A stretch of DNA of 64,000 bases from Tranquillimonas alkanivorans (GCF_900115595.1 NZ_FOXA01000007.1:124001-188000), one strand, 5' to 3'. Positions 46,479 through 55,254 are shown, counted from the first letter of the stretch. Notes: generated by a model from the sequence alone, not told the origin. Translations and numbers: made by a program.

Positions 46479-46943
46479 TCAGAATGCCTCGGGCTTGGCC
46501 TCGCGCGCCATGTGGTCGAGCACGGCGTTCACGAATTTCGGCTCGCGCCCGTCGGGGTAGAACGCCTTGGCCACGTCCACGTATTCGACGATCACCACCT
46601 TCGGCGGCGCCGCGCCCTCGATCAACTCCGCGCCGGCGGCGCGGAACAGCGCGCGCAGCGTGGGATCGATGCGGGCGATCGGCCACTTGGCGACCAGGGC
46701 CCGGTGGGTCATCTGGTCGATTTTCGCCTGCCAATTCACCGCGTCCTCGACGAGCTTTCGGAAGAGGTCCACGTCGCCTTCCGCCATCTCGTCTTCGTCA
46801 TAGACGGCGCCGAAGCGGAAATCCTCGAACTCCCGCCGGATCTTCTCGACCGTCTGGCCCGATTGCTCCATCTGGAACAGCGCCTGCACGGCGTAAAGCC
46901 GCGCGGCCGAGCGCATCTGCCGCTTGTCGGGTGCCTTGGTCAT
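46479..46943 (-). CDS. nusB: Transcription antitermination factor NusB
   Basis: A 154-residue helical protein. NusB with NusE binds boxA RNA and keeps RNA polymerase processive on rRNA operons. Recognisable segments: SAARLYAVQALFQMEQSG, DPTLRALFRAAGAELIEG, VVIVEYVDVAKAFY and FVNAVLDHMAREA. The start overlaps the ribH stop by four bases (ATGA), the conserved ribH-nusB arrangement. Confidence 0.95.
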   Translation of the reverse strand: MTKAPDKRQMRSAARLYAVQALFQMEQSGQTVEKIRREFEDFRFGAVYDEDEMAEGDVDLFRKLVEDAVNWQAKIDQMTHRALVAKWPIARIDPTLRALFRAAGAELIEGAAPPKVVIVEYVDVAKAFYPDGREPKFVNAVLDHMAREAKPEAF

Positions 46944-47482
46944 GCCGATGCCGGTCCTTCGTTGTCGCCCGCCACGCGGTAGCTGCCGGGCTTGAAGCCC
47001 ACGCCCTTGGTCTGGCGCGCCCACTTGCGCGACAGCGCGATCAGGTGCAGCGCCGCCTCGGCCGCGCCGCCGCCCTTGTTCTGGCCCTGCGGGTCGGCGC
47101 GCACGGCCGCCTGGTCGTGGTTCTCGACCGTCAGGATGCCGTTGCCGATATTCGCGCCCTCGAGCCCCAGCAGCGTCAGCGCCCGGCTGGAGTCGTTGCA
47201 GACCGTCTCGTAATGTGTCGTCTCGCCCCGGATCACGCAGCCCAGCGCCACGAAGCCGTCGAAATTCGACTGCCGGTGCGCGATACGGATGGCGATCGGC
47301 ACCTCGAGCGCGCCGGGCACCTCGACCACCTCGGCGGTGGCGCCCGCGCCTTCCAGCGCGGCGAGCGCGCCGGCAACCAGGTCGTCGGCGATGTCCTTGT
47401 AGTACGGCGCCACCACGACCAGGACCTTCACGGGCTCGTCAAACGCGGGCAGCGGCGGGGTGTAATGCGATGCGCCAGCCAT
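46940..47482 (-). CDS. ribH: Lumazine synthase RibH
   Basis: A 180-residue subunit of 6,7-dimethyl-8-ribityllumazine synthase, the penultimate step of riboflavin synthesis. Motifs: VEVPGALEVPIAIRIA, FVALGCVIRGETTHYETVCN and GNGILTVENHDQAAVRA. The last places the expected active His. ATG at 47482 lies one base from the ribBX stop, so riboflavin genes and nusB form one operon. No separate riboflavin synthase or ribD is in the window. Confidence 0.95.
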   Translation of the reverse strand: MAGASHYTPPLPAFDEPVKVLVVVAPYYKDIADDLVAGALAALEGAGATAEVVEVPGALEVPIAIRIAHRQSNFDGFVALGCVIRGETTHYETVCNDSSRALTLLGLEGANIGNGILTVENHDQAAVRADPQGQNKGGGAAEAALHLIALSRKWARQTKGVGFKPGSYRVAGDNEGPASA

Positions 47483-47483
47483 G

Positions 47484-48596
47484 TCAGCTCTCCAGCGGGA
47501 TGCGGCGGGTGCCCTCGATCGAGAGCCCATAGCCTTCCAGGCCCACTACCTTGGGCGTCGGGGAATTCGTCAGCAACACCAGCTTCGACAGCCCGAGCGA
47601 CGACAGGATCTGCGCGCCCAGCCCGTACTGCCGCAGCTTCTGGGGCGAAACGTGGTCGTCGGCGTCCAGTTTCATGTGCAGGTCGCGCAGCAGCACCAGA
47701 GCACCCCGCCCTTCCTCGGCGATCGCGCGCATGGCGCAGCCGAACTCGGTCGTGCGTCCCGGCTCGCCCAACCCGATCATGTCGAGCATCGGGTCGAGCG
47801 TGTGCATCCGCACCAGCACCGGGTCGTCGCCCGACACGTCGCCCTTGATCAGCACGATGTGCTCGGCGCCCTGGGTGGTGTCGGCATAGATGCGCATGCG
47901 CCACTCGCCGCCGAATTCGCTGGTCACCTGCGTTTCGGACTGCAGCGCCACGAGGTTGTCGTGCCGCCGGCGGTAGGCGATCAGGTCGCTGATCGTGCCG
48001 ATCTTGAGCCCGTGGCGCTGCGCGAAGGACACCAGGTCCGGCAGCCGCGCCATGGTGCCGTCTTCCTTCATGATCTCGCAGATCACGCCCGCGGGGTTCA
48101 GCCCCGCCAGGCGCGAGATATCGACCGCCGCCTCGGTATGACCGGCACGGACCAGCACGCCGCCCTCGCGGGCGCGCAGCGGGAAGACGTGGCCAGGCGT
48201 GGCGATGTCGGCCCCGGTCTTGGTCGGATCGATGGCGACCGAGACGGTGCGCGCCCGGTCATGGGCCGAGATGCCGGTCGACACGCCCTCGCGCGCCTCG
48301 ATCGAGACGGTGAAGGCGGTCTCGTGCCGCGAGGAGTTGTTCGACGCCATCAGCGGCAGCCCCAGCGCGTCGATCCGCTCGCCCGGCAGGCTCAGGCAGA
48401 TCAGGCCGCGGCCATAGGTGGCCATGAAGTTGATCGCGTCCGGCGTCGCCATCTGCGCGGGGATGACCAGGTCGCCCTCGTTCTCGCGGTCCTCGTGGTC
48501 GACCAGGATGAACATCCGGCCGTTGCGCGCGTCCTCGATGATCTCCTCGACCGAGGAGATGGCGTCGGAATAGTCGTCGTTCGTGCTGTCGGTCAT
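47484..48596 (-). CDS. ribB: DHBP synthase with inactive GTP cyclohydrolase II-like domain (RibBX type)
   Basis: A 370-residue two-domain protein. The N-terminal half (to about residue 205) is 3,4-dihydroxy-2-butanone-4-phosphate synthase with its acidic loop DHEDRENEGDLVIPA and SNNSSRHETAFTVS, making the four-carbon unit of riboflavin. The C-terminal half follows the fold of GTP cyclohydrolase II (IAEEGRGALVLLRD, SSLGLSKLVLLTN) but lacks its zinc cysteines: the place of the first reads RMHTLDPMLDMIG and of the CDC pair TTEFGCAMRAI. It should therefore not hydrolyse GTP, so a separate RibA is expected elsewhere. Start at 48596; upstream in-frame sequence runs into a repeat. Confidence 0.9.
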   Translation of the reverse strand: MTDSTNDDYSDAISSVEEIIEDARNGRMFILVDHEDRENEGDLVIPAQMATPDAINFMATYGRGLICLSLPGERIDALGLPLMASNNSSRHETAFTVSIEAREGVSTGISAHDRARTVSVAIDPTKTGADIATPGHVFPLRAREGGVLVRAGHTEAAVDISRLAGLNPAGVICEIMKEDGTMARLPDLVSFAQRHGLKIGTISDLIAYRRRHDNLVALQSETQVTSEFGGEWRMRIYADTTQGAEHIVLIKGDVSGDDPVLVRMHTLDPMLDMIGLGEPGRTTEFGCAMRAIAEEGRGALVLLRDLHMKLDADDHVSPQKLRQYGLGAQILSSLGLSKLVLLTNSPTPKVVGLEGYGLSIEGTRRIPLES

Positions 48597-48717
48597 GGCG
48601 CCCCGGTCCGTGGTTGCGGGCCATGTAGCGCAGCCGTCCGGCGAACGCCAGAGCACCGGGCGGCGGCGCGGGCGCGCACAGGTGTCGCACCGGGCCCGCA
48701 GTCGGGGCCCGGCGAAG

Positions 48718-48755
48718 CGGGGGTTTTCCACCCCCGCACCCCCGGAGGATATTTA
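48718..48755. repeat. Dispersed 38-base repeat, copy 2
   Basis: Identical to 29681-29718 (hairpin plus ggaggatattta tail), and like it placed 17-28 bases beyond the stop of a minus-strand gene. A gaccgaagatg tail follows in both copies. Confidence 0.85.
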
Positions 48756-48771
48756 GACCGAAGATGGGGCC

Positions 48772-49797
48772 TCAGCGCAGGCCGGCGTAGACGCGGTCGA
48801 GCACGCCGGACAGGCGGACGAGGTTTTCGGCAGAGGGATCGAAGCGCGGATCGCGTGCCAACCTCTCCGCCCAGGCCGCCGCGGCGCGGCCGCCCCAGTC
48901 GTCCGGCGGCACGGCGACGGCGCGACTGGCCGTGCCCTCGTGCAGGTGGGCCGTGAAATTGAAGAACGAGCCGTCGACATTGGCGAACGATGCCCCGCCC
49001 CCGGTGCCGTAGAAATCGGCGCCGATCACCGCGTCGCGCCCGGCAGGCAGGTTCCACGAGCAAGTGAGCCGGACCACCGCGCCGGTGGCGAGCGTCAGGG
49101 TGACGACGGCGAAATCCTCGACCTGCGCTTCGGCGTCCTCGAGCGGGCGGCCGCCGGCGTAGAGGTGGGCGGAGACGTCCGCCACCTCGGGGAAATCCAG
49201 CGCCCACAACGCCATGTCGACGAGGTGCACGCCCAGATCCATCACGCAGCCCCCGCCCGACTGCGTGACGTCGAAGAACCACGGCTTGTCGGGGCCGTAG
49301 GCGTTGTGGAACGTCAGATCCACGGCGAAGACCTCGCCCAGCGCCCCGGCGTCCAGCGCGGTGCGGATCGCGCGCAGGGCCGCGGTGTGACGGTAGGACA
49401 GGTCGACGTGCAGCAGCCGGTCCGCGCGCCGCGCCGCCGCGACGGCCGCCTCGGCTTCGTCGCGCGTCCGGCCCAGCGGCTTCTGGCAGAACACGGCCGC
49501 GCCCGCTTCGAGGGCGCGGATGGTCTGGTCGGCGTGCATGGCGCTTGGGGTCGCGATCACGACGCCGTCGGGCCGCTCGGCCAGCACCTCGTCGAGCGAG
49601 GCGCAGCGCGCGGCGCCGGGCGAGAGCGCGGCGCTGGCCTCGACAGCCTCGGGCGCGGGGTCGGAGAGCGCCACGATCTCGGCATGACCCGAGGCCGCGA
49701 TCGCCTCCATCCGGTGCCGCCCGATCCAGCCCAGCCCGACGAAGCCGAGGCGGGGCTTCCGGGTCGCGGTCTCGACGGTCGTTCGCGTGTCGCTCAT
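48772..49797 (-). CDS. Gfo/Idh/MocA family oxidoreductase of the glycan locus
   Basis: A 341-residue NAD(P)-dependent dehydrogenase-type protein. Rossmann motif GFVGLGWIGRHRM; the lysine motif reads FCQKPLGR, with Gln for the usual Glu; the His of the substrate site is probably in GGGCVMDLGVHLVDMAL. The start is taken at 49797, where it overlaps the stop of the zinc dehydrogenase gene (TGATG); an ATG two codons earlier is possible. Together the two probably oxidise and reduce the same sugar or cyclitol at different carbons. Substrate unknown. Confidence 0.88.
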   Translation of the reverse strand: MSDTRTTVETATRKPRLGFVGLGWIGRHRMEAIAASGHAEIVALSDPAPEAVEASAALSPGAARCASLDEVLAERPDGVVIATPSAMHADQTIRALEAGAAVFCQKPLGRTRDEAEAAVAAARRADRLLHVDLSYRHTAALRAIRTALDAGALGEVFAVDLTFHNAYGPDKPWFFDVTQSGGGCVMDLGVHLVDMALWALDFPEVADVSAHLYAGGRPLEDAEAQVEDFAVVTLTLATGAVVRLTCSWNLPAGRDAVIGADFYGTGGGASFANVDGSFFNFTAHLHEGTASRAVAVPPDDWGGRAAAAWAERLARDPRFDPSAENLVRLSGVLDRVYAGLR

Positions 49798-50798
49798 CAG
49801 CATGTGACGTAGGCCTTCACGAAGTCGCCCGGCTTGTCGCGCGTGGCGTCGAGGGCGGCGTCGAGCTCGGACAGGTCGTAGCTGTGGGTCAGCAGCGCCT
49901 GGAGGTCGAGCCGGCCCGAGGCGACGGCCTCGATCCCCTCGGTCATGCCGCGGACGTACTTGGCCGGGTCGCGTTCGTGCGCGTTGATCACGTCGATGCC
50001 ACGCCAGTTCCAGCTTTGCATGTCCACCTGCCGCGGCCCGTCCTGGTGGTATCCCGCGATGACCAGCCGCCCGCCGGTCGCCACCAGCGAGCCGGCGAGG
50101 TCGAGCGCGCCCTGCTTGCCCACGGCCTCGATCACCACGTCGCAGAAGCGCCCGACGGTGAGCTCTCCGACGACCTCGTGGATGCGGGTATTGTCATCCA
50201 TCGTTACCGTCTGCGCCGCGCCCATCCGCCGGGCGAGCGCGAGCGAGCTGTCGCGGCGCGAGATGGCGATGACCTCGGCCCCGGCCTCGGAGGCGAGCTG
50301 CGTGAGGATTGCGCCGAGAAAGCCGATGCCGACGATGGCGACGCGGTCGCCGGCGGCGATGCCGGAGCGGCGGAAGATGTTCATCGCGCAGCCCAGCGGC
50401 TCGGCCGGAACCGGCTGACCGTCGAGCGCGGCGGGCAGCGCCACCACCTCGGCGGCCGCCACGATGTCATGGCTGGCGAAGCTGTGCTGGCCCAGGCAGG
50501 CGACGCGCTGGCCCTCGGACAGGCCCGTCACCCCCTCGCCCAGCGCATCGATCGTGCCCCACCCCTCGTGCCCCATGTCGCCGGGGCCGGTGGGGAACTG
50601 CATCCAGTCGGGGCCCGCCCAGGGCTCGAGGTTCGAGGCGCAGACGCCGCAGCCTTCCAGCCGCACGCGCACCTCGCCCGCGCCGGGTTCGGGCAGCGGG
50701 GCCGAGACGACCTCGATCCGGCCGGGACCGGTCACGCGGACGGCGCGCATGTGCGCCGCACGGCCCTCGTGCGCAAGATCGCTGGCGGGCTTGTTCAT
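49797..50798 (-). CDS. Zinc-dependent medium-chain dehydrogenase
   Basis: A 333-residue MDR alcohol/polyol dehydrogenase. Catalytic zinc ligands are Cys53 in GCGVCASN and His77-Glu78 in MGHEGWG; the four-cysteine structural zinc lobe is missing. The NAD site is VGIGFLGAILTQLA. The start has a gcaggagga ribosome site. It is the first gene of the minus-strand pair facing the eight-gene glycan operon, with 237 bases between. A sugar or cyclitol substrate is inferred from the partner gene and the locus. Confidence 0.9.
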   Translation of the reverse strand: MNKPASDLAHEGRAAHMRAVRVTGPGRIEVVSAPLPEPGAGEVRVRLEGCGVCASNLEPWAGPDWMQFPTGPGDMGHEGWGTIDALGEGVTGLSEGQRVACLGQHSFASHDIVAAAEVVALPAALDGQPVPAEPLGCAMNIFRRSGIAAGDRVAIVGIGFLGAILTQLASEAGAEVIAISRRDSSLALARRMGAAQTVTMDDNTRIHEVVGELTVGRFCDVVIEAVGKQGALDLAGSLVATGGRLVIAGYHQDGPRQVDMQSWNWRGIDVINAHERDPAKYVRGMTEGIEAVASGRLDLQALLTHSYDLSELDAALDATRDKPGDFVKAYVTC

Positions 50799-50909
50799 GG
50801 GTTCCTCCTGCATGCTCGCGGGGCCGGCGGGAAGGCCCCGGCGGCCGCTTCTTCACCGTCCCAATTCCGCGCCCCCGCGATCTGTTCCGGAAGAAGCTGC
50901 GCGCCCCTT

Positions 50910-50927
50910 TGTCAGCCGCCGCTGACA
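50910..50927. promoter_or_regulatory. Palindromic operator candidate in the divergent glycan promoter
   Basis: TGTCAGC-N4-GCTGACA, a perfect 18-base inverted repeat, lies between the diverging dehydrogenase pair and the glycan operon, about 110 bases from each start. Placement suits a regulator acting on both units. No regulator gene is adjacent. Confidence 0.5.
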
Positions 50928-51035
50928 CCGCGGATGCACGCCAAGTCCCGGCAGAGTCGGTGAATTCTTTGGAACATTCTCCAGCTTCATCCGGTTCGGG
51001 GCCTGACAGCTTCAACAGCCGAGCGAAGGACGATT

Positions 51036-52142
51036 ATGACGACCATCCTCATCACCGGAGGCTGCGGCTTCATTGGCCGCCACGTCGCCGAAGAGATGCT
51101 CGGGCGCGGCTACGACGTGCGCCTTTACGACGCGATGATCGACCAGGTTCACGGCGACACGCAGGTCGACCTGCCCGAGGGCGCCGACCTGATCCGGGGC
51201 GAGATGCGCGACCGCGAGCGGCTGCGCGGGGCGCTGAAAGGCTGCGACGGCGTCATCCACCTGGCCGCCGAGGTCGGCGTGGGCCAATCGATGTATGAGA
51301 TCGCCCGTTACGTCGGTGCCAACGACCTGGGCACGGCGGTTCTGCTCGAGGAGCTGCTGGAGCACCCGGTGCGCCGGCTGGTCATTGCCTCGTCGATGAG
51401 CATCTACGGCGAAGGCTACTATGCCACCGAAGACGGGCGGGTGCTGGAAACCATCCGTCGCCGGCCCGAGGACGTGCGCGCCGGTCAGTGGAACCCGACC
51501 GGCCCGGACGGCGAGGCGTTGACCGCGATCCCGACGGACGAGCACAAGCGCCCGGACCTCGCCTCGATCTACGCGCTGACGAAGTATGCGCAGGAGCGCG
51601 AGGCGCTGATCTTCGGCGATGCTTACGAGACGGAGGCGGTGGCGCTGCGGCTGTTCAACGTGTTCGGCGCGGGACAGGCGCTGTCGAATCCCTATACCGG
51701 CGTGCTGGCCAACTTTGCCTCGCGCCTGGCGAACGGCGAGCGGCCGACGATCTTCGAGGACGGCGAGCAGAAGCGGGATTTCGTGCACGTCCGCGACGTG
51801 GCCCGCGCCTTCCGCCTGGCCTACGAGACACCGGAGGCGGCGGGCGAGACGTTCAACGTGGGCTCCGGGCAGGCCTATACCGTCTCGGGCGTGGCCCGGC
51901 TGCTGGCCGGCGCGATGGATCTGCCGCAACTGACGCCCGAAATCCTGGGCAAGTCCCGCTCGGGCGACATCCGCAACTGCTTCGCCGACGCCACCAAGGC
52001 GCGCGACATGCTGGGCTTCGAGGCGGAACTGAGGCTCGAGGATTCGCTGGACGAGTTCGTCGACTGGGTCCGCGGCGAGGTCGTGCAGGACCGCGGCGCC
52101 GACATGCGCCGGCACCTGGAGGAACGAGGGCTCGTCACATGA
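51036..52142 (+). CDS. NAD-dependent sugar epimerase (dTDP-rhamnose 4-epimerase-like)
   Basis: A 368-residue extended SDR acting on nucleotide sugars. Cofactor motif GGCGFIG (8-14); catalytic Ser-Tyr-Lys as SSMSIYGEGYY (119-129) and Tyr179-x3-Lys183 in SIYALTKYAQ; LFNVFGAGQALSNPYTG and DFVHVRDVARAF are typical of 4-epimerases. The long insertion between strands (about 130-170, including GQWNPTGPDG) recalls dTDP-L-rhamnose 4-epimerases. First gene of an eight-gene operon; the stop overlaps the next start (ATGA). Confidence 0.88.
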   Translation: MTTILITGGCGFIGRHVAEEMLGRGYDVRLYDAMIDQVHGDTQVDLPEGADLIRGEMRDRERLRGALKGCDGVIHLAAEVGVGQSMYEIARYVGANDLGTAVLLEELLEHPVRRLVIASSMSIYGEGYYATEDGRVLETIRRRPEDVRAGQWNPTGPDGEALTAIPTDEHKRPDLASIYALTKYAQEREALIFGDAYETEAVALRLFNVFGAGQALSNPYTGVLANFASRLANGERPTIFEDGEQKRDFVHVRDVARAFRLAYETPEAAGETFNVGSGQAYTVSGVARLLAGAMDLPQLTPEILGKSRSGDIRNCFADATKARDMLGFEAELRLEDSLDEFVDWVRGEVVQDRGADMRRHLEERGLVT

Positions 52143-54151
52143 GACGGCTCTCGGACTACGGCTTCGTCGAGTGGTTCCGCCCCGGTGAACACGACCGGGT
52201 CGAAGAAACGCTGCCGGGCCTTGTCGCGTCCGGCGCGAAGCACCTGCGCACGCACCTGTCCTGGGCCGAGTACCACGCGCCCGGCGGGCAGGAGTGGTAC
52301 GACTGGCTGCTGCCGAAGCTGGGCGCGCATTTCGACGTGCTGCCCTGCGTGCACTACACGCCGCCGTCCTTGTCGCGCACCGGCAAGTCCTCGGGCCCGC
52401 CGAAGAACCCCAAGGATTACGCCGACTTCATCGACATGGCGCTCACCCGCCACGGTGAACACTTCACGCATGTCGAGCTGTGGAACGAGCCCAACAACCT
52501 GCTCGACTGGGACTGGCGGGTGGACCCCGACTGCGCGATCTTCGCCGAGATGGTGGGCGGCGCGGCCCACTGGGTTCGCGAGCGTGGCTGGAGGCCGGTG
52601 CTGGGGGGGCCTTGCCCCTTCGATCCAGTGTGGCTCGACACGATGGGTCGCCGCGGGGTGCTCGACAGGGTCGACGCCGTCGGCTTCCACGGCTTCCCCG
52701 GCACCTGGGACAGCGAAGAGGGCAGCTGGGAAGGCTGGCACACGCATCTCGACGCGATGCGCCGCATCCTGCGCAGCTATAACGAGACCGCCGAGGTCTG
52801 GATCACGGAGGCCGGTTACTCCACGTGGCGCGGCGACCAGATCGAACAGGTCCGGCGGTTCGACGAATGCCTCTCGGCCCCGGCCGAGCGAGTCTATTGG
52901 TATTCCTGGCGCGACCTTCCGCCCGAGGTGGCGGTGCAGGAGGGTCACTGGTTCGACCCGCGCCACTACCACCTTGGTGTCGTGGACGCGGACAACAACC
53001 CGAAGCTTCTGGGCCGGCTGCTGAAGTCCGGCGGACTCCAGCGGCTCGACGGCGTGCTGGAGCTCGCCGCCCCGCGCGTGGCCCGTGCCGCCGAGCCCGT
53101 GGTGATCACCGGCGGCAGCGGCTTCATCGGCTCGAACCTCGCCGACAGCATCCTCAGCGACGGGCGCGAGGTGGTCGTGGTCGACAACCTCAGCCGCGAC
53201 GGCGTGGAACAGAACCTCGCCTGGCTGGCCGAACGGCACGGCCAGCGCGTGCACGCCGTCCCGGCTGACCTGCGCAACGTTCAGGCCATGCGCGATGCCG
53301 TGCACGACGCGGCGACGGTGGTGCACCTGGCCGCGCAGACGGCGGTGACCACCAGCTTGGATGCGCCGGTTGACGATTTCGAGGTCAACGCACGCGGCAC
53401 GCTCAACGTGCTCGAGGCAATCCGCACCACGGGACGGCAGGTGCCGGTGGTCTTCGCCTCGACCAACAAGGTCTACGGCGCGCTCGACGACATGGAGATG
53501 GAGCCGCTCAACGACCGTTACCTCCCTGCCGATCCCGACCTGCGCGCACGCGGAGTGGGCGAGGATCGGCCGCTGGACTTCTGCACGCCGTACGGCTGTT
53601 CGAAGGGCGTGGCGGACCAGTACGTGCTGGACTACGCCAAGTCCTACGGCATCCCGGCGGCGGTGCTGCGGATGAGCTGCATCTACGGCCCGCGCCAGTT
53701 CGGAACCGAGGACCAGGGCTGGGTCGCCCACTTCCTGATCCGCGCGCTGAAGGGCGAGCCGATCTCGGTCTTCGGCGACGGCCGGCAGGTGCGCGACATC
53801 CTGCACGTGGACGACGCCGTGGCCGCCTATCGCGCGGTCATGGGCAACGTCGGCAGCATTTCGGGCCGGGCCTTCAACCTGGGCGGCGGGCCGGGCAACG
53901 CCGTGAGCCTCGTCGCCGTCCTGCGCGAGATCGAGGCCGTCATCGGCCGGCCGGTCGAGGTGCATCACGGTGACTGGCGGCAGGGCGACCAGCATTACTT
54001 CGTGGCCGACACCACGCGGCTGACGCAGGCGACCGGATGGCGCCCTCGCGTCGGCTGGCGCGACGGGATCGCGCAACTCGCCGACTGGCTGGCGGAAAAC
54101 CGGGTCGCACCCTCCGCCCCCGCGCGGGAACCGGAGCGTCTGCGCGCATGA
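52139..54151 (+). CDS. Fusion: clan GH-A-like glycosidase plus CDP-paratose 2-epimerase-like SDR
   Basis: A 670-residue protein with two enzymes in one chain. Residues 1-310 form a TIM-barrel glycosidase: acid/base Glu117 in VELWNEPNN and nucleophile Glu224 in VWITEAGYSTW, the strand 4 and strand 7 pair of retaining clan GH-A enzymes, with substrate-binding WYSWRDLP. Residues 318-670 are an extended SDR: GGSGFIG (325-331), FASTNKVYG, Tyr485-x3-Lys489 in TPYGCSKGVADQYVLDYA and IYGPRQFGTEDQGWVAHF, closely patterned on CDP-paratose 2-epimerase (RfbE). No signal peptide, so both act in the cytosol. Overlaps both neighbours (ATGA). The split is not a frameshift: frame is open across the junction. 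Confidence 0.85.
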   Translation: MRRLSDYGFVEWFRPGEHDRVEETLPGLVASGAKHLRTHLSWAEYHAPGGQEWYDWLLPKLGAHFDVLPCVHYTPPSLSRTGKSSGPPKNPKDYADFIDMALTRHGEHFTHVELWNEPNNLLDWDWRVDPDCAIFAEMVGGAAHWVRERGWRPVLGGPCPFDPVWLDTMGRRGVLDRVDAVGFHGFPGTWDSEEGSWEGWHTHLDAMRRILRSYNETAEVWITEAGYSTWRGDQIEQVRRFDECLSAPAERVYWYSWRDLPPEVAVQEGHWFDPRHYHLGVVDADNNPKLLGRLLKSGGLQRLDGVLELAAPRVARAAEPVVITGGSGFIGSNLADSILSDGREVVVVDNLSRDGVEQNLAWLAERHGQRVHAVPADLRNVQAMRDAVHDAATVVHLAAQTAVTTSLDAPVDDFEVNARGTLNVLEAIRTTGRQVPVVFASTNKVYGALDDMEMEPLNDRYLPADPDLRARGVGEDRPLDFCTPYGCSKGVADQYVLDYAKSYGIPAAVLRMSCIYGPRQFGTEDQGWVAHFLIRALKGEPISVFGDGRQVRDILHVDDAVAAYRAVMGNVGSISGRAFNLGGGPGNAVSLVAVLREIEAVIGRPVEVHHGDWRQGDQHYFVADTTRLTQATGWRPRVGWRDGIAQLADWLAENRVAPSAPAREPERLRA

Positions 54152-55254
54152 CCGACTGCCTGACGATACCCTCCGCGCACCCGCCGCGCGTGCTGATGAC
54201 GCTCGACGCCGTGGGCGGCGTGTGGCGCTACGCCATCGACCTGGCGCGCGGCCTGCGTGACGCCGGGTGCGGAGTCACGCTCGCCGGCTTCGGCCCCCGC
54301 CCCGAGGCCGCGAAGCAGCAGGAGGCCGAGGCGGTCGGCACGCTCGACTGGTGCGATGCGCCGCTTGACTGGATGTGCGAGAGCGAGGCGCAATTGCGCG
54401 ACGTTCCGGCCGAGATGAAGCGCCTGATCCGCACCCACCGACCCGACGTGGTACAGGTGAACTACCCGTCGCAGGCCGCAAGGCTGGACGTGCAGGTGCC
54501 CGTGGTCGCTGTCTCGCATTCCTGCGTCGCCACGTGGTTCGCCGCCGTGCGCGGCACGGAGCTTCCGACGAACTGGCAATGGCAGGCGCGGCTGAACCGG
54601 GCAGGCTTTGACCGGGCCGACGCCGTTGTCGCCCCCTCCCGTGCCCATGCGGCGCTGATGGAGCGGACCTATGGCCCGATCACCGAGCTGCGCGCGGTGC
54701 ACAATGCCACCTCCGCGCCAGAGGCCGACGGCCCCGGCGGCGAGCGTGTGATCGCCATGGGCCGCTGGTGGGACGATGGCAAGGACGGCGCGACGCTCGA
54801 CGCCGCCGCCGGCATGACCGGCTGGCCCGTGACGATGCTGGGCGCCACGACCGGCGGGAACGGCACGCACCTCGACGTGCGCAACGCCGAGGCGCCGGGC
54901 GAGATGGACCACGCCCGCGCGCTCGATCACCTGCGCCATGCCGGCGCCTTCGTCGCGCCCTCGATCCACGAACCCTTCGGCCTGGCCGTGGCCGAGGCCG
55001 CGCGGGCCGGACTGCCGCTGGTGCTGTCGGATATCCCGACGTTCCGCGAACTTTGGGACGGCGCGGCGGTCTTCGTCCCTCCGCGCGACCCCACGGCGCT
55101 GGCCGACGCGCTCAACCATCTCGCCGCCGCACCCGAGCGTCGCCGCGCACTCGGCACCGCCGCCCGGACCCGCGCGGCCCGCTACACGCCGGCGGCGCAG
55201 ACCCACGGCATGCTCGACCTCTACGCAACACTGCCCGCGACGGAGGCCGCCTGA
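54148..55254 (+). CDS. GT4-type glycosyltransferase
   Basis: A 368-residue GT-B glycosyltransferase. The N-terminal acceptor domain starts RVLMTLDAVGGVWRYAIDLA; the donor domain ends with SIHEPFGLAVAEAARAGLPL, the E-x7-E motif of retaining family 4 enzymes that bind nucleotide sugar. No membrane span. Start overlaps the fusion gene's stop (ATGA) and its stop overlaps the next start (TGATG). Donor and acceptor unknown; the epimerases in the operon suggest a modified hexose. Confidence 0.9.
   Translation: MTDCLTIPSAHPPRVLMTLDAVGGVWRYAIDLARGLRDAGCGVTLAGFGPRPEAAKQQEAEAVGTLDWCDAPLDWMCESEAQLRDVPAEMKRLIRTHRPDVVQVNYPSQAARLDVQVPVVAVSHSCVATWFAAVRGTELPTNWQWQARLNRAGFDRADAVVAPSRAHAALMERTYGPITELRAVHNATSAPEADGPGGERVIAMGRWWDDGKDGATLDAAAGMTGWPVTMLGATTGGNGTHLDVRNAEAPGEMDHARALDHLRHAGAFVAPSIHEPFGLAVAEAARAGLPLVLSDIPTFRELWDGAAVFVPPRDPTALADALNHLAAAPERRRALGTAARTRAARYTPAAQTHGMLDLYATLPATEAA

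Noticed and set aside
48597-48771. FMN riboswitch before the riboflavin genes
   Set aside because: The stretch contains a dispersed repeat and GC-rich sequence; I could not find the conserved RFN elements.
52139-54151. Two genes wrongly joined by a lost stop
   Set aside because: The frame is continuous with a normal linker (about residues 305-320) and no start or ribosome site for a separate epimerase at the junction.
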